This document shows positions 12,270-22,035 of a DNA stretch of 64,000 bases, piece after piece. This stretch comes from Rachycentron canadum (lineage: Eukaryota; Chordata; Actinopteri; Carangiformes; Rachycentridae), in assembly GCA_038496675.1 (NCBI GenBank), contig CM076652.1:3990729-4054728 (forward strand), in the 5' to 3' direction. The position numbers and the translations under genes were made by a program. How positions within the stretch are numbered: position 1 is the first letter of the stretch; each line of letters opens with the position of its first letter. Under the pieces are notes generated by a model, which saw only the letters and a list, made by a program, of their open reading frames with translations, made no database searches and had not been told where the DNA came from.

Positions 12270-12495
12270 TCTTGTTCCTGAATGGGAGCAAATCCCTGCA
12301 GCCAGGTTCTAAAATCTTGTGGAAAGCCTTCCCAGAAGAGCGGAGAGTGTTGCAACAGTGGATTAGAGCCACTGGTTTTGGAAATAACCCCTTTAATCCC
12401 ATCGGTAACAATAGTGACCACAAAAGAAGTTTTACCTTTAAGTCCTTTAAGGTAAATACCAAGACTGTTGAGGGTTTTACACACAGGTGTCATTC
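12270..12495 (+). mobile_element. Tc1/mariner-type or MITE remnant
   Basis: The phrase CCCTGCAGCCAGGTTCTAAA, then ATCTTGTGGAAAGCCTTCCC and AGAAGAGCGGAGAGTGTT, followed by CACTGGTTTTGGAA and ending CACAGGTGTCATTC, resembles a very common teleost DNA-transposon relic. It is diverged. The superfamily is uncertain. Confidence 0.55.
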
Positions 12496-12499
12496 ACGG

Positions 12500-15400
12500 G
12501 GAAGCAACTGTGCTTAATGCGGACGGCTCGACGGACGGGGTGGCGGTTCCCGTGGAGAATATTCAGAGTTTCTGCTTTATTCCACGCCGTCTTTCACCAT
12601 CTGCAGTTAATAAGGGGAAAACTCATTAAGATGGTTAATATGTCGAGTAAGTGGAGCCCAGAAATCATAATCTCCAGATGTAAGGGAACTTGTTTGTTTG
12701 CCACAAGGTTGTTGTGTGTATTTCTGTTTTCTGTTTCCTGTCTCTGGACTTCCTCAGCTGCAGCTGTTTTTTAAAAAAAAAAAAAAAAAAAAGTAATTAT
12801 TTAGGAGAAAAGGTTATTTGTTTATTTTGTCTCGTCTCTGAATGTCCTGAGTTAACTTTATAGAAATTATTGAACTTCCTTCGCATTGTGCCGTGCCCTT
12901 TGCATGTTGGTGCCCAGGGGCACGGAGAGCTGCTAATCTGACATTAGTCAGAGCCGACTCAGGGAGGAAAAGTCTGCGAAAAAGACAAAGAAAGTGACAT
13001 ATCACTGACATACTATGTGACTGTAGGTCTGTTTGAGCATTGGTCAAAACAGCGATGCTTCACAAACTACTCATTCACAACCATGAGCTGGTTCACCCTG
13101 CTGCCGTACCAGACTTCAGAGGGTCTGGAGGGTCTGAATTCATCCTCCACCACGGGAACAGTTACATTTCTACGACCCGACTATTTATTTATTCATTTAT
13201 ATAACCTTGTTTTTCTGCGACCTGCACAAAGGGGCCGTAACGCTGTAATTTTGTTATAAAATCTTGTTGTTGTGTAATGATAATTCAATCGCCTCTCGAA
13301 TCTCAGCGCTCAGGAATCCGCGTGCGGCGCTTTTGGCCGTGTTTGGTGCGGCGGCGAGCGCGGTGTCGGTCCCGGAGGTCGGGCTGAGTGTGTCTGTGTG
13401 TGGGCTTGAAAGCTCACAAATGCCCGTTGCAGAATAGAAGTGGAAGCGACTGCAGAGACTTGTCTGATCCCTTTCATTTGCTCTCGTTTGGAATTTGGCA
13501 GTGACGTTGTGTATCACCAATAAGTAAACAGAGTTAGGCCATTAGGTTCTGTGAGAGAAAACAAAGAAAAGAAAAAAAAAAATGGCAATTGAACAATTCT
13601 GATTTGATAAGGACATTACTTAAAAATTGCTGAGCATAACAGATTTATACCGAGCGGTGCAGAGCAGCGTTGGTCGAACGAGCTGCAGCAACGTGCAGCA
13701 GTGAACAGTCAGTCAGTCAAAATTGTGGATAGCTCGGTCTGAAAGCTGCAGGGCAAAAAGCTCGGGCTTTTGCTCGAATTTCCAAAATCTCTTTGCCTTG
13801 CGGGGACAACTTATTTGTTACAAGGCGTGCGCAAGCGTCAACGTTTGTGCGCCGTATTAATTAATCGAGCCTGCCCTTTCGGTGCAGCGCTTTTTCCTGC
13901 CGGTTGAGAACACTCGCACCGCTTTTAATCCGTTTCAGAACGCCGTCAGAATTATGCTCGACCTCCAGCTAATTCTTTTCCGCTTTAGGTCGTCTGTTTT
14001 GAGGCAAAGCAGAGACGATTGGCTTTGAGGAGACGCCAACAAATGTCTGGCTGTTGACTAGCTCAAGCCTCGCCATTAAGACAGGCATGCACTTAAAAGC
14101 CATACAACCACCTATTGGGAGATAACATCTTGAGCAAACATCCCCTGCAGTTCATTAAAAAGATAAACTATGGATATTTATTGTTTCTCAGAAAATGCTG
14201 CCATCCACTCACATATTTTATGTGAGCCACAGATTTAATCTCAGCTGTGTTGTGCTCTTCATCAAGGGCACAGAAAGTAATTACTGGTGGGGGGGTGGGT
14301 TGATCCTCCATCACCGCATTTACATCTCATTTGCACTCGTCAGTCAGAGGATTCAGTCCAGCATCCTTGAAGCCAGACCTTGGTCAAGCACACACAACCG
14401 TTAGCATTTCAAACTCTTGACGCTCCGTCCTACCTCCCAGGATACCAACAAAAAAAAAAGAATACAAGGCTGACTATGATGTAAACCCCCCCCCCCCATA
14501 AGAAGGAGAACTCATTGTAATATAAGCAGTCACGAGCTTATTTCAATGCTGCACCACACTGAAGATGAAAATGAACTGAAAGCCTTGAGCAATTCCGCCG
14601 CCCCCCCACCATGAGAAGATGCACTGCTTTTAAAGTAATGGACAGACACCCCCCTCCACCCCCCCTTCCCTTCAGCAGCACGTATCTCAACAGCACTACA
14701 GGCTTACATTCCTGAGGGTTTGAGATAAAAGCAGTCAGTCAGCAGAAGCCTTACCTTGAGTCAATCATCATCAGTCAATCATCTAACCCTAACCCTCCCC
14801 CCCCCCATGAAAACTGATCAGTAATAATTAGGAGTAAAGCTCTAATGTTAATTACAGAGTCACTCAGTAAACGCTTCCAGTTGTTCCAGCCAACGCTGAA
14901 GTGCCTTAAACCTTCATTCTATCGAATGACCGTCGAGGGGGGGGACAACACTGGTTGGAAAAGAAGTCAGGTTGTATTGAAGTCTGTGTGAAAATGCGCT
15001 GCTTCTTCCTTAATTGATCGCTACATTGATTTTAAAATTACGGTCCCATTTAGTAGAAAATAACTGAGGAGCAGACTATTGGGGCGGGGCTACCCCATGA
15101 CCAGGAACGGCCAGAGGAAGCACAGAACAGGTCAGATCCAGGGAACCACGGCTTTTCAGTCCGGTGTCAACTCACTTAAGACATTTGGTTTGAGATTGCT
15201 GCAGCTGACTCAGAAAACTTGTTGCCCATTGCATAGTTTGGCCACCAAAAAATATAGTCAGTCAGTTTTTTTTTTTTTTTTTTCTCTCTCTCTCAACGGA
15301 GCTGCTCGGATCGATGGGGTTTAGATCAGCGGCAGACTGATCAGTCTCATGAATACCCGATCCTTTAGTTGTGAAATTTACACTCACAATAGCGCTTAAG

Positions 15401-15825
15401 GGCACATAACTACACTAAATGCAGCTATGCACACAACATGCCATCGGCGTGGAAGCTCTTCACTGCCAGTGAAGAGGACGCAAATGAAGTAATCTGCGCC
15501 GGAGCAACCGTGAAAACATTTGAAGCCGCACACTTCAGACACACGTAACGCTGCTATTCTTCCGAACAACAGCTGCCGTTATCTCAAGCTTCTTGAAACT
15601 TGACAAGTGGCTAAAAATTGCGTCCAACCACTTACCTCACCCTGTGCGCGACGGGTACCTTGATGCGCCGTCATGTGCGTCCACACTGGCATTTCTAATG
15701 TACCTTGGCCAGCGGCCATCAATAATAATTACCAGAAGCTGCTCCTCTGTGAAAGACACACACAAGCAGTCTAGGATTTGCAAAAAAAAAAACAAAAAAA
15801 ACAGGAGTGTCAGACTGTGACAAAC
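12500..15825. other. Spacer with G/C homopolymer cluster, no gene recognised
   Basis: There is an A run at 12773-12792. CpG-rich unique sequence lies at 13320-13400 and 13820-14060. A cluster of C or G runs lies at 14288-14296, 14486-14496, 14600-14608, 14648-14669, 14797-14806 and 14937-14944. A T run plus (CT)n lies at 15266-15294. No exon was recognised. Confidence 0.45.
14649..14670 (-). other. Potential G-quadruplex
   Basis: The plus strand has C-runs (6, then CTCCA, then 7, then TTCCC). On the minus strand this gives four G-runs within 22 nt, fitting a quadruplex pattern. It is one of several G/C runs clustered over 650 bp. Confidence 0.5.
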
Positions 15826-15827
15826 AT

Positions 15828-16390
15828 GTCGCAAACATGGAGGAAACCAGGTACAGCTCATCACCTGCCAAATACCATCCCAATGATTAAGCATGGCGGT
15901 AACAAACGTGTTCAAAGACACTGGTCAGGGTTGAGGGAGAGCTGGACGGTGCAAAGTCCTTCACGAAGTCCCGGTCCAGGGCCTTCGGGACCTCAGACTG
16001 GGACAAAGCTTCGCCTTCCAACAGGACAATGAACCTGAACTCAGCCAAGGCACCCCAGACGGTCTCCATCTAGACCCGACTTGACTGAGTTTGAGAGGAT
16101 CTGCAGACAAGAATTGCAGAAAATGCCCAAATCCAGGGGCCAAAAGCTTATGGCGTCATAGCAGACAGGAAGACTTGAGGCTGTAATCACTGCCAAAGGT
16201 GCTTCAACCAAGTACTGAGGAAAGTGTCTGAATTCCAGCGTCAATGTGATATTTTAGTTCGCAAAGAGCTTCTAAAGTTGGAAACGACTGCTGAGGGAAA
16301 TTTTTTTAATTTGAATGATTTTAGCATTAGGCTGCAACACAATCTGTGAACGAAGCGAAAGAGTCCGAGTACTCTGTGAATGCTCTTTAC
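15828..16390 (+). mobile_element. Degenerate, internally deleted Tc1-like transposon
   Basis: Plus-strand pieces of the transposase half are clear: GGAGGAAACCAGGTACAGC, CCATCCCAATGATTAAGCAT, GACCTCAGACTGGGACAAAG, CTTCCAACAGGACAATGA, GAGAGGATCTGCAGA, then AGACTTGAGGCTGTAATC, CTGCCAAAGGTGCTTCAACC and AAGTACTGA (the transposase end). The 3' part (AATGATTTTAGCATTAGGCT and CTGTGAATGC) reaches the usual terminus near 16390. Compared with the recalled family, the catalytic stretch between CTCAGCCAAGG and TTGACTGAG is deleted and the frame is broken. The 5' half is missing or unrecognisable. It is inactive. Confidence 0.85.
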
Positions 16391-17453
16391 TATCCTCCGG
16401 CATTGTGGCCCCATAATAACCACGCAGCAAGCATATGTGACAGCAAACGCCCTGTAGCGCCGTTCAGGCCAGCAGCTCATCACGCCGCATGAAAGACACA
16501 TTGTGACCGACAGCTTGACACCTACGCTCTGCTCCAGTCAGGCCGACAGATCGGGGCCCTGGCTCAGCTCAGCTCAGCTCAGCGTTGACGGGGGGGGGGG
16601 AGGAGGAGGTTGTCTGAGATGCCTCATTTCTACACTGTTAAAAAGTAACTAAGAGTCTTTAAATACTGAAACTTTCCATGGACATTAACACCTAGATGCT
16701 TTATTCCTATTGGCTCCTCAGCCTTTCCTAGTTGTCCCCCCCTAAACGGCGCGTGTAGAGCGCTGAGAGCCCGATGCTCTGTAGTACATGCCTTAAGCTC
16801 TCACTTCTAAAGTAAACAGACATGTAACATTAGTTACCTCACGGAGAAGAAAACCAGTTCTGAGTCAATGATTTCACAAGAGGGATTCAAATGCACAGAC
16901 ACACTCAAATGACAACACACAGGATGGAATGACTGAACTACATCTGGACGTAGAGAAATTCTGTTTTACACAACCTGTACGCCCGATAATTAAAAGATAT
17001 CAAGGGCATGGTGAGCTTCATTGTACAGACCTCAGATTTCTCTAATCTTGTAAGTAGAGCCAGGTAAACATGTTGCTACTAACACGACCCCTTAATTCTC
17101 TGCCCGTTTCTTCCAGGACACTGCACCAGCACGGGAAGTCAAATCACGCTAAGGGGCAGGTAGTCGCAATAGGATCCGTGTATTTGTAAATAACATTACA
17201 TTGAAAACTCAGCTGGTCAGCAGCATACCTTTTGGTACACTGAATTTCAACGTGGAACTCAATTTGGGATTCAAAATTGGATTGGCATCGGGCTGAACAT
17301 CCTGCGGGGGATGGCACGACGCGCCTGTGGGCATGAAACGGACACGTGTGTTCCATCAGCATGTGGGTCCGCAGCAGACCAGCAGGCATCCGTTTCACTG
17401 CGCACGTCGCAAGCAGACACAACAGAAACAAAAGTGATGAGCCGTCGTCTCAC
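16391..17453. other. Spacer, no gene recognised
   Basis: It includes a short (GCTCA)n run at 16562-16582 followed by a G run (16590-16599). Nothing else was recognised. Confidence 0.45.
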
Positions 17454-19096
17454 TTTATTTAATAACCTAGACCCCCACCACCAAGGGCTATTGCAATTAA
17501 AAAAAGGAAATCTGAAATCGTACAAAAATCAGTCACTCAGCAAAACGAGGTGAAAAAGAATAATGTTGCAAACTGAATGCTTCGGCAATCAAAGCTGTAC
17601 CTTTTTTTTTTTTTTTTTTTTTTTTTTGGAGGGGGGGGGGCAGACAGGCAGCTGATTGAAGGTTTCATACATTTTTCACACTGACATGTTTCTTTAGAAG
17701 TGAAAAACATCCATGACGTGTTTTACAGGTGACAGTACACATTGGAAATTAGTAGAGACAAAATAATGCACCATGAATTTAAAGCATACTGTCATTGGTA
17801 AACAAAAAAAAAAACATCTACAGCATTTGCATTGCATATAAAAATAATAAATAACACTGGATACAAGTACATTGTAAATATATGTACATAGAATTATTAG
17901 GGATAAACAAGGTCAATGCATAACGAGGCTAATTAGTACCACCACGGTGCTCTTTAACTTACAGTAATCAGTCTTCCCCACTCTTAATTACACTATGAAG
18001 AATTGCACTGAGCACGGTCATCCCACTGAAACAGATTATTGCACTGCGTGAGGCGAAAAACAAGAGCACCGCGGGAGCCGCGACGACAATAACACCAGAT
18101 GAATTGGACGCCGATGACCTGCCCACAATCAAGCCTGCTCACGTTGAGTTGATGACCATCAGGACTCCCGGTGAGGACGCGCCGTTAACCGTTCGTGAGG
18201 CAACGTCAGTGTCGTGATGATTGGTCATTGGCCTATTTCTTCAAGTGCCCTCGGTTAGAGGAGAGAATTGGTCAAATCATCAGACCTGTTGGAAAGCAGC
18301 CAATCAGGCGCCGGGTTTTATGGCGGCGTCGTGTTATATGATAAACATAGTGTGTGTGTGTGTGTGTGTGGGGGGGGGCATTTTGAACAGTGGTAGTAGT
18401 TGTAGTAACTACAGCCATATTATTTTTCGATTCATCTACTACAAAAACGCAATTATATTTTAGTGCCAGTAAACTGAAACATCATCATCATCGCTGTGGA
18501 GCAGGATGAAGGAGGTTTGTTTTCTGCAAATGTGCTGTGAAAATTCCCCCTGTGAAGTGGAAGGAACTTTGGAAAATGAAGAACACATGATGAAGCCTGA
18601 TGCCGAGGATGAAAGTGCGTCATTGTTGACCGTCACATAAAATGGGTGTTGCCCAGGTCAAAGCCATTTACCGAGAAAAATAAAAATAAAACCTCTACTG
18701 AGGCTGTGGTGTCTAAAGGGTGGCAGGCAGACGGTGGAGACGTGAGGGGGCTAATGTGACCAAGGGAATGAAATAACAGTCTTTTAGATGGGCTCACAAT
18801 AAAATTTTGAGGAAGCTGCGAGCATGGGGGCTGATGATGTAGTGGCAGGAAGTGCTGAGCGGGATCAATAGAGATTAGCAGACATTGTTGAAGGGGAGCA
18901 TAAGCCTGGCGCTGATGCAGTGGGGAAGGTTATTTTTCTCCGTGCGGTTCGGGTTATTTAGAGGCACAAACTCTGCAGATATCATCCTTGCCTTGAGGAA
19001 ATCTCAGGGAACACGTCATTTCCTTTAATTGTCCGCCATACAATCATTCTGTTTTTAAAAACAATAACACACAGCGAGTGAGTCACATCTTTAGTG

Positions 19097-19129
<33 letters not shown>

Positions 19130-19503
19130 AAATCCAGTGATAAACAATGACTACACTTGAAAAAAAAAAACAAAAAACAAATATTTATAACTATGATATG
19201 TGAAATCACGTTCGGATGAAGCACACACACAGGCATCTACATCTGTCATAAGCTTTAAATAGATTATCCCAAATTGGCTTTGTGCTTATTGTTATGAGTT
19301 TCGTGTGCAGATCAACATTTCCCTTCTTTATAAGATTAGTGTTAGAGCAGGATGGTGCTGAGCGGCCTGCAAACACATGATTAAATCAAAGGAATAAAAG
19401 GGTAATTGAATAAGAATACATATTCTTAAGAGGGAAAATGCAGTCTTATCCTGGAGCATTAAAGAGCTCTATAAAAGTAGTCCAGCTATAAATTACAACA
19501 ATG
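17454..19503 (-). other. tmtc3: Probable TMTC3 3' UTR and flank
   Basis: No coding potential was seen downstream of the TMTC3 stop. Two candidate poly(A) signals lie on the minus strand: the variant ATTAAA at 19029-19024 (475 nt after the stop) and canonical AATAAA at 17459-17454 (about 2.0 kb after the stop). The stretch holds a 41-nt A run (19097-19137), a (TG)10 plus G run (18351-18378) and an AT-rich block near 17820-17920 with TGTACATA, a Pumilio-type word. The choice between the short and long UTR is open. Confidence 0.4.
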
Positions 19504-20381
19504 TCAATCACCACTTAATATGCGCTCAATCTCCTCTAGTCTCTTCAAGGCAGCTGCCCTTTTTTTTTCTATGTCTTTAATCTCTTTAGTGGACTTACCC
19601 TTAGTCCGCTTGTCAGACTGGCTACTGTCCAAAGACTCTGATTGGTCCATGCCCACACCTTCAAGGCTTTCTGCAGAGGATTTCCGCACATTCTTCTCAT
19701 CCCCAGCCCGGTTTCCAATAGCATCAGCACCCCTCCCTTCCTCCTCACCCTGAGCAATCTCCTCTGCCGCCTCCTGAGCTCTCTTCGGCTGTTCCTCCTC
19801 GGCCGTCGTGGTGGCTCCCTCTGCTGAAGTGAGCGGTTGCCCTGCTGCGCTCATGGCAGCCATTTTACTTCGCACAATGCTCAGGTGACGACGCACGTAC
19901 TCCTCGTTTGGCGCCAGGGCCAGCGTTTCCTCCAGGCAGCGCTCGGCCCGTGGCAGGTCGCGCTCCTCGAAGTAGACCACGCACAAGTTGTGCTTGCCTT
20001 GCACGTTGGTGGGATCCATGCGCAGGATGCGCTCAAAGCAGGTTTTAGCACCGCGGGTGTCCTTCTTGTGGTTCATGAGGATGTCCCCTTTTAGAATCAG
20101 GCCCTTGATGTGCTCAGGATGGTGACGCAGTAGCTCGTCCAATACAGGCAGTGCATCCACCTCGCGTTTGGACTGGGAGTAAAGCAACGCCAGGTTAAAC
20201 AGGGCACTGCGGAAGCCAGCCTGCAAAGCAATGGCTTTGCGCATCCACCGCTCTGCCGCTGCATTTTCATTGGCGTCCATGGCCAGCATGCCGAGGTTGA
20301 AATAGCCGTTGGCGTCGTCTGGCTCCTCCTCCACGTAGGTGAGGAAACGACGGTTGGCCTCAGGCCAGAACTTGGGCTCAC
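19504..20381 (-). CDS. tmtc3: TMTC3 terminal coding exon: last TPRs and acidic tail (residues 645-936)
   Basis: The exon opens after a CTCAG acceptor as GT GAG CCC and completes the codon begun in the previous exon (ESG-EPKFWPEA). The first 160 or so residues are TPR units (ANGYFNLGMLAMD, RSALFNLALLYSQ, HIKGLILKGDILMN, GKHNLCVVYFEERDL), all close to mammalian TMTC3. After RRHLSIVRSKM the sequence becomes low-complexity: A/T/E-rich, then E/G/D- and S/D-rich over about residues 810-900. It differs in sequence from the mammalian tail. The last 30 residues return to a conserved basic amphipathic helix (KEIKDIEKKRAAALKRLEEI) ending ILSGD. The antisense strand has no supported gene. Confidence 0.95.
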
Positions 20382-21991
20382 CTGAGACAAGGAAGCAGAG
20401 ACACGGGTTGTAGTTAATGTTAGGAAACCATGTGGCAGCTGTGGCTCAGGCAGTAAAGCGGGGTCGTCCACCGATCAAAAGGGTGGTTCGATCCCCAGCT
20501 CCTCCAGTCCACAGGTCAAAGTGTTTTTGAGCAAGATACTGAACTCCAAGTTGCTTCTAATGGCTGTTTCAGTGAGGGGGTCTATGTTTGGCAGCAATCT
20601 CAAGACCTGTACATCCCAGGACCCTGAGGCAAGCAGGAGAGTTTGTAGCTGACCACTCCCACCCTGGACTTGAACTCTTTGAACCACTACCCTCTGGCAG
20701 GAGGCTGCAGTTCATCAGGACCACAACCTCTTGTTACAAAAACAGTTTTTTCCCTGTCTGCATTTTGCATCAACAAGGCCAGAGACCCGTCTGCTGCTAA
20801 TAACCCCCTGCACCCATCTACTGAACTTTTGCACACATTTGTATTGTACATATTTATATTTTTCTATATTATATATTACCCACTTATAGTAAACATTGGC
20901 TTGAGTCCCCTATGGAACAGTCTACCTCCTGAGCTCAGACAGGCAGCTTCATCAGTGTGTTTTAAAACCCTTCCTAAAATATTATTTTATCAGAGAGCTT
21001 TTAGGACTTTATGATGTGCTTGTTTTTCTTGTTTCCTGTTATCAATTGCACTTAAAAAAATTGCTATACAAGTTTATTATAATATATTATTGTACGTTGC
21101 AATAAACCAGGTAATGATTCTGGTATCTGACATACGATATGAGTAGTAGTGGTAGAAGAAAGCACTGTATAAATGTGTGTGTTAATGGTTGAATGCGACT
21201 TCCATTGTAAAGCACTTAGAGTGATTGATAAGACTAGAAAAGGGCTTTGTGAGTGCAGAGCATTTACCATTAAGTTCAAAGCTTAAAAAAAAAACTGGTT
21301 TGAAAAAAAACAACAACACAAAAAACAAAAAACGCACACCTCTAGAATGATGCACTAATAAGGCTGCTCTTCCTCTTAATCAAAACCTGATTCTGGGAAG
21401 TTTAGATTGGCAAACTCAACCATCTGCCAAAGCAAACAATCCATAAATCCATAAAAGAGATAACTGGAGTGATTCAAAAAAAAAAAAAAAAAAAAAAAAG
21501 TGAAGACACAGTAGTTGAATTGGCAAGTGAGGAACGAGAAGAGAATAATTCACGGTATGCTTTTGTACGTGCACACTTGCATGCACCCAGTCACTTGCTG
21601 CAGAAAATACGAAATGACAAGAATAAGGTGACAAATGAAAAAGAAAACGGGTTCAAGAAGCAAAGAACTTGTACCGGCCGGTTGAGGCTCGGCACTCTGC
21701 AGCACACAAGTGACCCTTTGTTGAACTGTATCCGTCATCTAATTTGTCATCTGAGAGATAGCTGAGTATTAACAATGGTTGTCTCTGTATGTCTCTATAC
21801 GTCAGCGCTAAACCGGCAACCTGTCCAGGGTTGGATATACTAAATAAATTGCAACTGGAGCAACAATCATGTGTATATCCAACAATCACAATTAAATGTG
21901 CATGGGTTGTTCATTCACATTTAAAATCTCTTGCTGTGATTTCAGGACAAGTGGAGAAAATCATTTCAAGAATGCGAGCTGCCCATTTTTG

Positions 21992-22035
<44 letters not shown>

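Noticed and set aside
14782..14806. Telomere-like (CTAACC)n motif
   Set aside because: Only about two units are present, followed by a C run; too short for an interstitial telomeric array.
15593..16244. Short open frames on both strands across the Tc1 region
   Set aside because: They are shadows within a decayed transposon and unique flank, not genes.
17601..17640. Long T run plus G run as a retroposed gene end
   Set aside because: Read on the minus strand it could be a poly(A) tail, but no gene-derived sequence precedes it.
19520..20094. Plus-strand open frames over the last TMTC3 exon
   Set aside because: Antisense shadows of a long coding exon.
20436..20500. Possible tRNA gene (box A and box B present)
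   Set aside because: There is no acceptor or anticodon stem folding. The sequence continues into a SINE body, and a sister copy with a ruined box B lies at 40690.
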